In this document: positions 8,902 to 17,726 of the stretch, one piece after another
Numbering within the stretch: position 1 is the stretch's first letter
How the letters are laid out: the number at the start of each line of letters is the position of its first letter
Source: Hellea sp.
Lineage (GTDB): Bacteria > Pseudomonadota > Alphaproteobacteria > Caulobacterales > Maricaulaceae
Direction of reading: 5' to 3'
DNA length: 42,162 nucleotides
NCBI GenBank assembly: GCA_013002305.1
Contig: JABDKG010000056.1
Coordinates: 1-42,162, forward strand
The notes under the pieces: model-generated
Databases searched by the model: none
What the model was told of the DNA's origin: nothing
Seen by the model: only the letters and a program-made list of their open reading frames with translations
Made by a program: the position numbers and the translations under genes

Positions 8902-10104
8902 TTAGCGTCTACGAAGAGAGCCTCGCCGTTCTCCATTAGAACCGGGTTGAGAGTATGCATTACCTGAATAGGGCGCAGGCGCGGGGTGATATTGTAGCTG
9001 CTGTCTAGGAATAGGCTGGTACATTTGCGGATTAGTGTAGGTCACGGGCGGATTAGCGGCAGAATATTTCTGATTTACTGATTTTGAAATGGTCGACATG
9101 ATCTCGGCGTCAGTTTGCGGCACTGATGGCGCGATTTGCTGGCCCTGAACGGCTGGCTGAGCTTGAGGTTGGTGCGGCATGACAATGCGCTTTTGATCAG
9201 ACTGAGCAGCAGCTGCTCTGGCCATATCTGATGCTGATTTCGGTCCTTCGCCTTGACCACCAATAATTGTCACATTTGATCTATGTCCAATTGATGGTTG
9301 TTGGCCTGCTTGCGGATTGTAAGCCCCATAAGCCCCGCTCGGTTGAGGCTGTTGTAATCTTTGTGTTTGTGCCGGCATTTGCGGCGCGGCGGCTTGCTTT
9401 TTCGGGATGCCAAAATGAGCAGCCTTGCCTTGAAGCTGTAAAACCAAATCTAAATTTTTACGAATGCCGTCCGTAGCATTCGGGTGCGCTGCCGCTTGAC
9501 GTAGCCAATGCTCGGCGGTCACGGCATCACCAGCTAGCGCATAACTAAGGCCCATATTGGCCATAATATTCGGGTCTTGCGGAGTTAATTGCAGCGCCCG
9601 ATTATAATGTTGCCGCGCCAAATCATAATTTCCCATTTGGTCCAGTGCGGCCCCTTTTAAGGACCAAAGACGGGCGTAAGTCGGCGCTGCACGTAGTGCT
9701 TGATCAAGCGGTTTGGTTGCTTCTGATCCTTTTTCCATGGCGATTAGGGCGGCAGCATATTCTGCAATGAGATAAGGATCATCTGGATACATGGATCGTG
9801 AGGTCTGCGTAATTTCTACAGCCTTGCCAGGATTGCCCATTTTTCGAACTGCAGCGGCGAGCTTTACAGCGGCTTCTAAATCCGCCGGGTTGAGTTGGTA
9901 TTCGCGTGACCAGAAGGCCGCCTGCGCCAAAAGATCTTGAGTATTAATATTGGTCCGCATTTCCCGCGTTGATGGCTGATATTGAGCTGGCGACATGTTT
10001 GAGACTATTTCCTGCTCGGATTCAGTATAGTTAGAAGCGATTGAACAGCCCGACAAAAATGCGACAGATGTTCCTAAAAACACAGTGATTAGTTTCTTCG
10101 ACAT
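8902..10104 (-). CDS. tadD: TPR lipoprotein, TadD-like
   Basis: 400-aa predicted lipoprotein with signal peptide and lipobox L-S-G-C (Cys20). Tandem tetratricopeptide repeats cover about residues 50-215 (PTYARLWSLKGAALDQMGNY, then YNRALQLTPQDPNIMANMGL). The C-terminal 180 residues are Gln/Pro/Ala-rich low complexity. TadD proteins are TPR lipoproteins that assist secretin assembly in Tad systems. The assignment rests on this architecture and on position next to tadC, although here the gene converges on the operon instead of belonging to it. Confidence 0.8.
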   Translation of the reverse strand: MSKKLITVFLGTSVAFLSGCSIASNYTESEQEIVSNMSPAQYQPSTREMRTNINTQDLLAQAAFWSREYQLNPADLEAAVKLAAAVRKMGNPGKAVEITQTSRSMYPDDPYLIAEYAAALIAMEKGSEATKPLDQALRAAPTYARLWSLKGAALDQMGNYDLARQHYNRALQLTPQDPNIMANMGLSYALAGDAVTAEHWLRQAAAHPNATDGIRKNLDLVLQLQGKAAHFGIPKKQAAAPQMPAQTQRLQQPQPSGAYGAYNPQAGQQPSIGHRSNVTIIGGQGEGPKSASDMARAAAAQSDQKRIVMPHQPQAQPAVQGQQIAPSVPQTDAEIMSTISKSVNQKYSAANPPVTYTNPQMYQPIPRQQLQYHPAPAPYSGNAYSQPGSNGERRGSLRRR

Positions 10105-10212
10105 TGTGACCCTATCTTAAGTTTTGCCGCAAAATTTATTGCGCGCCGCATTGAATTAGTTAACAAACGTAAACAGATGCGGTTAACGAGAAGTTACTAA
10201 CTAGGGGTCACT
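10105..10212. promoter_or_regulatory. Divergent promoter region tadD / M17 peptidase, with CtrA-like site
   Basis: This 108-bp region contains TTAA-CGAGAAG-TTAC (10183-10197), one base short of the CtrA consensus TTAA-N7-TTAA, and a further GTTAAC motif at about 10160. I infer possible cell-cycle control; the match is imperfect. Confidence 0.3.
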
Positions 10213-11604
10213 ATGCCGAGTTTTTACAGTAAAACGACTGAAAATGAGGGTCAAACGCCGATATATATTTGCAGACCGGATGATGTTGATACCGTCTATG
10301 AGGCGTTACCTGAGTCTCAAGTGGAGATGGCAAAGTCCCTCAATTTTTCGGGTAAAGCCAATCGCGTTGTTCGTCTTCCCGCCATGGGTGATGTGGGCGA
10401 TGCCGTTTTATTCGGTGCAGGACCAAAGACCAATGATTATATGGGCGCAATAAGAGCCGGGCATCTTGGCGGCCACCTTCGCGAGGGATCGTATCGAATT
10501 GAAACGAGGCCCGATGACTGGGATGTCGATCTTATGGCAATTGGCTGGGGTCTGGGCGCTTATAAATTTGACCGCTATTTGCCTGAACCTGCCAAATGCC
10601 CAACGCTCGATATAAGCCATTATGAAAATGCTGATGAATTACAGTCTCTGGTTGAAGCTATTCATTTTGGCCGCGATCTCATTAATACGCCTGCCAACGA
10701 TATGGGCCCCCAAGCATTGGAAGATGCCGCGCGCAAATTGGCAAAGCAATATTCAGCGACCATGGAAACAACGACAGGGCAGGAGCTGCTCAACAATAAT
10801 TTTCCGATGATTCACGCCGTAGGACGAGCGGCTCATGAACCGCCGCGCCTGGTTGAAATAGATTGGGGGGACGATCAAAACCCGCGACTCGCCATTGTCG
10901 GCAAAGGAATTACCTTTGATACAGGCGGCGTTAATATTAAATCAGCCAACAGCGCTCGACTAATGAAAAAAGACATGGGGGGCGCTGCGCACGCTCTCGC
11001 TCTTGCGCAAATGATCATGGCCAATAATCTTCCGATACGCTTACACGTCTTGGTCGCGATCGCGGAAAACGCCGTATCTGCTGGTGCCTATCGACCTGGC
11101 GACATATTGCAATCCAGAATCGGCAAAACAGTCGAGATCGACAATACAGACGCGGAGGGCCGCTTAGTATTAGGTGATGCTTTGACCCGCGCCTCCGAAG
11201 ATGATCCGGCCTTGATTATGGATTTTGCCACGCTTACCGGAGCCGCGCGTGTTGCATTAGGACCCAAACTCCCGCCTTTTTTCTGTAACAGAGAGGATCT
11301 TATTGCGCCTGTTCTCAAACATGGCCTAAAACAGATCGATCCGGTTTGGTCTATGCCGCTCTGGGATCCATATTTTGCAATGCTTAAATCCCCGATTGCG
11401 ACGATGAAAAATTCGGGCGGCGGGTTTGCAGGCTGTATAACGGCGGCTCTGTTTCTTAAGCAGTTTGTTGAGGATAGCCCTTGGATGCACTTCGATGTTT
11501 ATGGCTGGAACCCGTCATCCCAACCAGGCCATCCATCTGGCGGAGAGATCTTTGCCCTGCGCGGCCTTTATGACTGGATCAAAGCGGGCGGGCTATCGGA
11601 GTAG
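10213..11604 (+). CDS. M17-family leucyl aminopeptidase
   Basis: 463-aa cytoplasmic metallopeptidase that removes N-terminal amino acids. The two metal-site blocks are intact: GKGITFDTGGVNIKS (about residues 231-245), followed by MKKDMGGAA, and NTDAEGRL (about 310-317), which carries the ligand Asp/Glu and the catalytic Arg. The N-terminal domain (about 1-150) is the variable M17 regulatory domain. It belongs to the PepA/PepB group; I cannot say which subtype. It ends 9 bases before the convergent acyltransferase-like gene. Confidence 0.92.
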   Translation: MPSFYSKTTENEGQTPIYICRPDDVDTVYEALPESQVEMAKSLNFSGKANRVVRLPAMGDVGDAVLFGAGPKTNDYMGAIRAGHLGGHLREGSYRIETRPDDWDVDLMAIGWGLGAYKFDRYLPEPAKCPTLDISHYENADELQSLVEAIHFGRDLINTPANDMGPQALEDAARKLAKQYSATMETTTGQELLNNNFPMIHAVGRAAHEPPRLVEIDWGDDQNPRLAIVGKGITFDTGGVNIKSANSARLMKKDMGGAAHALALAQMIMANNLPIRLHVLVAIAENAVSAGAYRPGDILQSRIGKTVEIDNTDAEGRLVLGDALTRASEDDPALIMDFATLTGAARVALGPKLPPFFCNREDLIAPVLKHGLKQIDPVWSMPLWDPYFAMLKSPIATMKNSGGGFAGCITAALFLKQFVEDSPWMHFDVYGWNPSSQPGHPSGGEIFALRGLYDWIKAGGLSE

Positions 11605-11613
11605 TAAGGGCAA

Positions 11614-12714
11614 TTACGCCAGAAGACGTCGATCCGCGAAGTGATAAGTGTGACGGGTTATCAGCATATGTGCGAAATAAGCCAGCACTAGGGAAATTGG
11701 AAGCGACAAGGCGATCAATGTCCAAGGCGATAATGCAGGGAACATTAGAAGTAAAATTTGCGATGTTGGCCAGTTAATCAAATAAATCGCAACGGCAATC
11801 GGTGCCCAATCATTCAGGAATCTCATCTGATCCGGCTTTAACCGCAATAGGGTTAAACCAAGCCAAGCCCATCCACTGATGAGAAATAGCTCGATTGCGC
11901 CAGTCCAAGGAAATGGCCCAAATTTGTGCAAGATAGCAGTCCCAAAAAACGCAGCAGAAATTGCTAGATTTGCTGATATCGATTTTGGCAATTTATCCCA
12001 GTAAGCGTATACTGCCATACCGGTCAAGAACGGCCAGGCCAGCCGAGGACCGGGCTCTGCGCCGGCCGGTAAAATAGCAATATCACGAACAGTCAACTGA
12101 ACAAATATAAGATAGAACAATACCGACAATATAGCGAATAGCGCGATGAAAGCGCGGCGATCAAGCAGCCGTAATTGGTGACTAAAAGCCGTCGCGATAT
12201 GGGCAGCAGCGCCCCATGTGAAAGTCCAGACAGCGCCTTGAACTAGACACATATATTGGGCCTCATCCATTAGGCCCGGAAGTGGTTTTCCGGCCCATAC
12301 GCAGGATACAGTTCCGATAAAATATTGTCCTAGCCGTAATAAGTTTTCGGAAAATGTCGGAGCCGGCGTTCCGAATATAGGGTAAACGAGAGCAACGATG
12401 ATCAGGGTAATGACAGCCAGAATTGGAATGTTGCGTGAAAATCGTGACTCCAGATATTTTCGGCTGGACCCATGACGCCACAAACTACGAAGAGATAGCA
12501 TGCCTGAATAAAAAAATAACAGCGAAATCCCAACCCAGCTAGGGTCATAGCCAAGCATTGAAAATACTTCACTGTTTGGATTTCCATCGCCGTCTAAAGG
12601 CCCTAAAGGCATTGTTGAGGCGTAGCCAAGGGCTATTACCATCACAATGATAACGCGAAGCGCATTGAGCTTGGACAAACCAAGATCAGCGTAATTAACG
12701 TGTTTTTCAGCCAT
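11614..12714 (-). CDS. Acyltransferase-3-like integral membrane protein
   Basis: 366-aa protein with about ten membrane segments. The N-terminal block (KLNALRVIIVMVIALGYAS) and the later GISLLFFYSGMLSLRSLWRHG followed by SRFSRNIP match the layout of OafA-type acyltransferase-3 proteins, which move acyl groups onto surface sugars. The His normally found at the end of the first block appears as Tyr (ALGYAS), so catalysis may be lost or altered. The family call is from pattern recognition. The promoter region is shared with the marR-like gene and is rich in GANTC sites. Confidence 0.65.
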   Translation of the reverse strand: MAEKHVNYADLGLSKLNALRVIIVMVIALGYASTMPLGPLDGDGNPNSEVFSMLGYDPSWVGISLLFFYSGMLSLRSLWRHGSSRKYLESRFSRNIPILAVITLIIVALVYPIFGTPAPTFSENLLRLGQYFIGTVSCVWAGKPLPGLMDEAQYMCLVQGAVWTFTWGAAAHIATAFSHQLRLLDRRAFIALFAILSVLFYLIFVQLTVRDIAILPAGAEPGPRLAWPFLTGMAVYAYWDKLPKSISANLAISAAFFGTAILHKFGPFPWTGAIELFLISGWAWLGLTLLRLKPDQMRFLNDWAPIAVAIYLINWPTSQILLLMFPALSPWTLIALSLPISLVLAYFAHMLITRHTYHFADRRLLA

Positions 12715-12915
12715 TTTTTGCCGATTTCACCCTAATGTTCAAAACTTGATCTGAAATGTAACCTCAAAGTCTTAAAATATGTTGGAAAAAATCGAGTCAT
12801 TTGAGTCGTTTAGATGCTAGGGATGCGCCATAGCGGAGATTGCGCTTGACCGTCGAATCCAGCCTGTGCGAATCTTCAACGAAATTAGTGATTTGTTTTC
12901 AGCTTAGGGGATTTT
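12715..12915. promoter_or_regulatory. Divergent promoter region with a GANTC cluster
   Basis: This 201-bp gap holds four GANTC sequences at 12794, 12803, 12855 and 12870. GANTC is the target of the alphaproteobacterial cell-cycle methyltransferase CcrM, and about one would be expected per 256 bp. The region serves the acyltransferase-like gene (-) and the MarR gene (+). Confidence 0.5.
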
Positions 12916-13287
12916 ATGGCGACAAATGTCGTCCCCGTCAGATTTAATCGTAAGGACGCCTTGTCGCTCTGGCATGACGTAACCTTGCAAAGTGTGCGCG
13001 ATACTGGACCAGACCTTTCCGCCAGGCAAATCGTCATTCTAACCACCATTTATCTTAAAACCGGACCACACACTGTGCGCTCGCTTGCCCGCAAGCTAGA
13101 TGTAACGAAAGCAGTGATAACAAGGGCAATCGATACGCTGGAAGGGCAGCAATATGTGCGCCGTTGCGCGGATCCGCGAGACAAAAGATCCGTCATTATT
13201 GAACGGACGCCAAAAGGTTCACATTACCTCAGCCAATTTGCCGACCATATTCGGGACAACTTGAAGAGTAACACGCAAATTGCTTAA
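12916..13287 (+). CDS. MarR-family winged-helix regulator
   Basis: 123-aa protein with a winged helix-turn-helix over about residues 40-105. The recognition-helix region is VRSLARKLDVTKAVITRAIDTLE, and the wing contains ADPRDKRSVIIERTPKG, with the conserved D-x-R-D-x-R motif of MarR proteins. Unlike canonical MarR it has almost no C-terminal dimerisation helix. The ligand is unknown. It sits 7 bases upstream of the NlpC/P60 gene and is surely co-transcribed with it. Confidence 0.88.
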   Translation: MATNVVPVRFNRKDALSLWHDVTLQSVRDTGPDLSARQIVILTTIYLKTGPHTVRSLARKLDVTKAVITRAIDTLEGQQYVRRCADPRDKRSVIIERTPKGSHYLSQFADHIRDNLKSNTQIA

Positions 13288-13294
13288 AGAGATC

Positions 13295-14116
13295 ATGGCA
13301 GATCCGCGTAATAATCTTGATCTTTTGGAGTTTCCCAAAATCGAGACTTTATCAGTCTCAACCCCAACAAGTTTTCTCCGATCGGGCCCCAGGCCGTCCG
13401 CGTCAGCTGGGACCGAGTTAATTTTTGGCACTTTGTTTCATGTCCATAAAATCGGCCGGGGCTGGGTTTGGGGGCAGTCCGAATCTGTAATGCCCGGAAA
13501 CGCATATCCCGGATATGTCGGCTGGGTGAAAATATCGCATTTAGGCACGGTGAGGCCTTGGAGTCATAAAACGAACGGCCTATCTAGCCCGGTTTTCAAA
13601 GCTGCAAATATTAAAAGCCCGGTGCAGTTTCTCTTACCGCTGGGTTCTGTGCTTAGCGGGAAGATCTCAGGAGATTTTTTTCAAATGGCGGATGGATTTG
13701 TTTCCATTCGCCATGTTCAATTTATCGATGAGAGGCCGATTTCACCTGACTATGTCACTATTGCTGAATCTATTATTGGTCAGCCTTATGTCTGGGGGGG
13801 TGTCGCAAGTTTTGGGCTTGATTGCTCAGGATTGGTGCAAACAGCGCTTCGAAATTTTGGATCGGACGCGCCGCGCGATGCCGATCAGCAGGCCAAAATG
13901 GGTTCACCCATTAAGATAAATGATAGTCTGTCGGGGTTAGAGCGCGGAGATCTTGTGTTTTGGAAAGGTCACGTGGGGATTATGCAATCCGCGACTCGGT
14001 TATTGCACGCCAATGCCCATCATATGATTGTCGCCTGTGAGCCGATAAAAACTGCTCGAGATCGCATAGAGAAAGCCGCTGGGCCTATAACGGCAATCCG
14101 GCGTTTAAAACTTTAA
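13295..14116 (+). CDS. NlpC/P60 family cysteine peptidase
   Basis: 273-aa predicted gamma-D-glutamyl peptidase acting on peptidoglycan peptides. Two SH3-like segments occupy about residues 15-145. The NlpC/P60 domain follows with Cys177 (GLDCSGLVQ), His226 (KGHVGIM) and a third polar residue near HANAHH (about 240). There is no obvious signal peptide, so a role in recycling imported muropeptides, as in dipeptidyl-peptidase VI-like enzymes, is plausible. The ATG at 13295 has an AAAGAG ribosome site; an in-frame TTG at 13280 would overlap the MarR gene. Confidence 0.88.
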   Translation: MADPRNNLDLLEFPKIETLSVSTPTSFLRSGPRPSASAGTELIFGTLFHVHKIGRGWVWGQSESVMPGNAYPGYVGWVKISHLGTVRPWSHKTNGLSSPVFKAANIKSPVQFLLPLGSVLSGKISGDFFQMADGFVSIRHVQFIDERPISPDYVTIAESIIGQPYVWGGVASFGLDCSGLVQTALRNFGSDAPRDADQQAKMGSPIKINDSLSGLERGDLVFWKGHVGIMQSATRLLHANAHHMIVACEPIKTARDRIEKAAGPITAIRRLKL

Positions 14117-14131
14117 AGCTTCTGAACGGGT

Positions 14132-15013
14132 CTATTCGTCTTCGGTGACGACTTCTTCTACTTTATCAATCAAATCTTCAGCGCCTTCGGAAACTTCTTC
14201 AACAAGATCGTCTGCGGTATTTTCGATCGTGTCGATAACATCTTCGGCCGTTGTTTCGGCGCCTTCCGAAACAGACTGAATAATTTCTTCAGGTGTTTCA
14301 ACAAGGGCTTCAACGTCTTGTTCAATGGTTTCTCCGTCCGGAACGCTCATGTCCTCAACAGCCTCAATGATTTCTTGAGGTGTTTCAACAATGACTTCGA
14401 CCGCTTGCTCAATGGATTCTCCGTTCGGAACACTCATGTCTTCGACGAGATCTCCGGCTGGGGCGACATCCATTATGACCGGTTCGGGTGGTGCCATTGG
14501 CGCGTCGGAATTCATCCGAAGATATTCAATTACAGCTGCACGCTTTTCCATTTTCTTGATGCCGGCATATCCCATCTTGGTTCCGGCAATGTAAGTTTTG
14601 GGCGATGACAGAAAATTGTCGAGTTCCTCATATGTCCACGTAATGCCAGACGACTTCATGGCGTCAGAATAAGCAAAATCGGTCGAAGCCGCTTGCCGGC
14701 CAACAATATTATAGAGGTTTGGCCCTTGGTTGGATGTCTCGCCTGGAACAATTTTGTGACAGGCAATGCACGCTTTAAAGGCTTTCTCGCCAGCGGTCAT
14801 TTCCATGGCGGCAACCCAATCGGCTTGCGGGAAAGGTAACGGCTCGACTTTGACAGGCGCTTCCTGAGGGCCCTTAAAGTCTTCACCGTAGGAAAGAACC
14901 TCCGGAATTTCGATGTGCATCGCCGAATGAGAAACTTCCTTAATCAGCATAAATCCAAGCGCTGTTGCCAAGATTGCTGCTGCATATTTATTAAATGTGA
15001 GATCACCGCTCAT
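14132..15013 (-). CDS. Membrane-anchored cytochrome c with acidic repeat tail
   Basis: About 293 aa. An uncleaved N-terminal anchor (about 10-25) precedes a class I cytochrome c domain (about 70-168) with heme motif C-I-A-C-H (about 82-86) and the distal Met in GTKMGYAG (about 146). This resembles CycM/cytochrome c-552 proteins that pass electrons to terminal oxidases at the periplasmic face. The last ~120 residues are an unusual Glu/Asp/Val-rich extension with two 29-residue repeats. The ATG at 15013 has AGGA upstream; a farther in-frame ATG at 15040 would only add nine residues. Confidence 0.88.
   Translation of the reverse strand: MSGDLTFNKYAAAILATALGFMLIKEVSHSAMHIEIPEVLSYGEDFKGPQEAPVKVEPLPFPQADWVAAMEMTAGEKAFKACIACHKIVPGETSNQGPNLYNIVGRQAASTDFAYSDAMKSSGITWTYEELDNFLSSPKTYIAGTKMGYAGIKKMEKRAAVIEYLRMNSDAPMAPPEPVIMDVAPAGDLVEDMSVPNGESIEQAVEVIVETPQEIIEAVEDMSVPDGETIEQDVEALVETPEEIIQSVSEGAETTAEDVIDTIENTADDLVEEVSEGAEDLIDKVEEVVTEDE
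14283..14456 (-). repeat. Two tandem 87-bp units in the cytochrome c tail
   Basis: Two directly adjacent units (14283-14369 and 14370-14456) match at DNA level with a period of exactly 87 bp. Each encodes a 29-residue acidic segment with a core of D-M-S-V-P-[ND]-G-E-[ST]-I-E-Q and E-T-P-[QE]-E-I-I. It looks like a recent in-frame duplication. Confidence 0.85.
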
Positions 15014-15165
15014 AATCGTTTCCTGTCTTCGGCGCAGCATTAAACGCGAATTCGCCAGAATATGGGCTCTTACTATTAAAATATGGGCCTGTCGCCAACC
15101 TTATTCCTGCAATTTTACCGAAACAGTCTTGCGGCGAAGGGTCGCAAACGCTTTAACGCTTTGAG

Positions 15166-15891
15166 ATGAAAAAACTGATTGTCATACCGGCCCGCATGGC
15201 CAGCGCCCGGCTTCCGGGTAAACCGCTTGCTGATATTCATGGTCAGCCAATGATTGCTCATGTCTTTAGCAGAGCTATAAAGTCGGCCGTCGGTCCAGTA
15301 ATTGTCGCGTGCGCGGACGCGCAAATTGCGGACGCGGTTCGGGCCATCGGCGGCGATGCCATTATGACAGACCCTGATTTGCCATCCGGGTCTGACAGGG
15401 TACGCGTCGCTGCGGATATATTTGATCCAAATGGCGCTTTTGACATTATCGTCAATGTACAGGGCGATATGCCTGCCCTTGATCCCGAAATTATCGGTGA
15501 CATTGTCGCCTGTCTTGAGGCTAATCCAAATGCTGATATCGCGACCGGCGTGGTCTACACTGAAAATAAGCGTGAAATCGAAGACCCTAACGTGGTCAAA
15601 GCCATACTAGCAAAAGATGGCCGGGCCCTCTATTTTACCCGGGCGCCAGCGCCGAGCGGAGAAGGGGGTGTTTACCACCATGTTGGAATCTACGCATATC
15701 GCCGCGCAGCACTAAACCGATTTTGCCACCTCGCACCATCCGGGCTTGAGAAGCGCGAGCGCTTGGAGCAGCTTCGTGCGCTGGAAGACGGAATGACTAT
15801 CTATGCCGCGAGGCTCCAAACCGCTCCAGACGGGGTTGATACACCTGATGATCTTGAGCGCGCTCGCGCCCAATTGAAGGACGAGAAATGA
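15166..15891 (+). CDS. kdsB: 3-deoxy-manno-octulosonate cytidylyltransferase
   Basis: 241-aa cytosolic enzyme that couples KDO to CTP, giving CMP-KDO for lipopolysaccharide inner core. The N terminus IPARMASARLPGKPL is the nucleotide-binding signature. VQGDMPALDPEII contains the Asp metal ligand (typical form QGDEP), and HHVGIYAYRRAAL is also conserved. The length is close to the usual 245-250 aa. The stop overlaps the pheA start by 4 bases (ATGA). Confidence 0.95.
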   Translation: MKKLIVIPARMASARLPGKPLADIHGQPMIAHVFSRAIKSAVGPVIVACADAQIADAVRAIGGDAIMTDPDLPSGSDRVRVAADIFDPNGAFDIIVNVQGDMPALDPEIIGDIVACLEANPNADIATGVVYTENKREIEDPNVVKAILAKDGRALYFTRAPAPSGEGGVYHHVGIYAYRRAALNRFCHLAPSGLEKRERLEQLRALEDGMTIYAARLQTAPDGVDTPDDLERARAQLKDEK

Positions 15892-16730
15892 GCCAGAATA
15901 TTCACTATCAAGGGGAGCCGGGCGCCTATTCACATTTGGCATGTTCGACTTTTTTTCCGGACCGAATACCTATCCCCTGTCAGTCCTTCGCCGCCGCTTT
16001 TGCCGCTGTCAGAAACAATCCTGATGATCTGGCTATGATACCCGTCGATAATAGCGTCGCAGGGCGAGTGTCGGATATTTATCATCTTTTGCCCGAGGGA
16101 GGATTATCAATCATTGGCGAGCATTACCTCCCCGTCCATCACAATTTGTGGGGCATTCCTGGGGCGACGCAGGCCGATATTAAAATCGCCCGTTCTCACC
16201 CTATGGCGCTGGGGCAGGTGCGCAGACGCCTTGTAAGCTGGGATATTCAGCCTAAAGCCGATTCAGATACGGCCGGCGCGGCAAGAAGGGTTTCTGAGCG
16301 CGGTGATAAAACCGTAGGCGCAGTCGCCTCTGCGCTCGCTGGCAAGATTTATGGTCTCGATTTGTTAGCCAAGAACATAGAGGATGCCGATCACAATACG
16401 ACCCGATTTCTGGTGTTGGCCGCGCGCGGCGGCGTTGTCCCGGCGCTTGGATCTCCGGTTGTAACCAGCTTTGTTTTCCGCGTCCGTAGCGTCCCGTCCG
16501 CGCTTTATAAGGCGCTCGGCGGCTTCGCCTCTAACGGGATCAATATTACGAAACTCGAGAGCTATATGGTCGGCGGGTCATTTACCGCGGCACAGTTCTA
16601 CATGGACGTTGAAGCCCATCCGGACTCTGAAGCGATGTGCCATGCCATGGACGAGCTTAAGTTTTTTTCCGAAGAAATTATTGTGCTGGGAACTTATCCA
16701 GCTGACTCCGTGCGTTCACAAAGCCGTTAA
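15888..16730 (+). CDS. pheA: Prephenate dehydratase
   Basis: 280-aa monofunctional enzyme converting prephenate to phenylpyruvate in phenylalanine synthesis. The PDT domain (about 1-185) begins with QGEPGAYSH and includes the catalytic T-R-F motif in NTTRFLVLA. A C-terminal ACT domain (about 195-275, INITKLESYMVGG) should bind phenylalanine for feedback control. There is no chorismate mutase domain. It is translationally coupled to kdsB. Confidence 0.95.
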   Translation: MSQNIHYQGEPGAYSHLACSTFFPDRIPIPCQSFAAAFAAVRNNPDDLAMIPVDNSVAGRVSDIYHLLPEGGLSIIGEHYLPVHHNLWGIPGATQADIKIARSHPMALGQVRRRLVSWDIQPKADSDTAGAARRVSERGDKTVGAVASALAGKIYGLDLLAKNIEDADHNTTRFLVLAARGGVVPALGSPVVTSFVFRVRSVPSALYKALGGFASNGINITKLESYMVGGSFTAAQFYMDVEAHPDSEAMCHAMDELKFFSEEIIVLGTYPADSVRSQSR

Positions 16731-16774
16731 CAGTTGTGATTGGAGAAATGATTTTTGCGCGCTATTCAAGGCTT

Positions 16775-17227
16775 ATGAGAAAGGTAGTCCTTATTTTGAT
16801 GTTTCTGTCGACGCCTTTTGTGACGTCATCCGTGGCAATTGCCGAGAGCGATCCGATTTATACCAAATGGCTAAGCAATGAGGCCGTTGGAGGATATGAT
16901 GTCGTCAGTTTCTATGCTGGTAAACCGCTCGATGGTAAGGATCGATTTATGATCATCCATCAAGGCGCGGAGTGGAGATTTTCAACCCGAGCAAATCTTG
17001 ATTTGTTTAAGATAAATCCCGACGCATTTATTCCGCAATATGGAGGATATTGCGCCTGGGCAATAGCCCGAGGGAAACTTGCCAAAGGGTCGCCGGAGAA
17101 TTGGCATGTCCGCGATGGCAAATTATATTTGATATTCAATGACCGCATTCAAGATCAGTGGCAACGGGATATCCCAGGCTTTATTGGGCGCGCGGATCGA
17201 AATTGGCCGCAAATTTTGGAAGACTGA
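16775..17227 (+). CDS. Exported YHS-domain protein
   Basis: About 150 aa with a signal peptide (M-R-K then a hydrophobic stretch ending near S-V-A-I-A). The YHS-like metal-binding domain covers GGYDVVSFYAGKPLDGK through YGGYCAWAIARGK and WHVRDGKLYLIFN. Such proteins are small periplasmic factors of unclear role. I start at 16775, where the signal peptide begins and AAGG lies upstream; an ATG at 16748 and a GTG at 16736 are in frame. It follows pheA closely. Confidence 0.75.
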   Translation: MRKVVLILMFLSTPFVTSSVAIAESDPIYTKWLSNEAVGGYDVVSFYAGKPLDGKDRFMIIHQGAEWRFSTRANLDLFKINPDAFIPQYGGYCAWAIARGKLAKGSPENWHVRDGKLYLIFNDRIQDQWQRDIPGFIGRADRNWPQILED

Positions 17228-17240
17228 AAGTGCGAGTATC

Positions 17241-17726
17241 ATGAACCAGTTTAAGAGGTTTTTACCATCTATTTTGGCAATTTATAGCAGCGTGATATTT
17301 CTGGATAGCCTACGCTATAAATTTACCAATCACGAAAACACTCAGACTATTTTTGGAAAACTCAATGACTGGGCCGCAAGCCTAGGCGCTGAAGGATTAT
17401 TCGCCCAGACCGGATTATTTTCTCAATATGTAATTGGTAGTGCTGAACTATTAGCATCTGCCGCGCTTTTGTTAGGACTTCTGCCGCGATTTCGCCGATT
17501 GCAAGGGTTCGGGGCACTTTTAGGCGCCGCTGTCATGACCGGGGCAATCTATTTTCATACCATGACACCGCTTGGCACGGATCCAAATGAAGATGGCGGC
17601 TTGTTGTTTATAATGGCGATGGGCGTATGGATATCCTGCGCAGCGTTGGTGGTGATTAGGCGCAGGGAGATCGGCTATGGAATTGGCCGGATCATAGAGG
17701 CGTTATTGGGACAACCAGTAGCGTAA
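17241..17726 (+). CDS. DoxX-like small membrane protein
   Basis: 161 aa with four hydrophobic segments. The arrangement (an N-terminal helix with a FLDSLRYKF segment, then IGSAELLASAALLLGLLPRFRRLQGFGALL and a third helix with the conserved IYFHTMTPLG loop) recalls DoxX/DoxD-type proteins. Function unknown. It starts 13 bases after the YHS gene and its last 24 bases overlap the end of the convergent nudC. Confidence 0.6.
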   Translation: MNQFKRFLPSILAIYSSVIFLDSLRYKFTNHENTQTIFGKLNDWAASLGAEGLFAQTGLFSQYVIGSAELLASAALLLGLLPRFRRLQGFGALLGAAVMTGAIYFHTMTPLGTDPNEDGGLLFIMAMGVWISCAALVVIRRREIGYGIGRIIEALLGQPVA

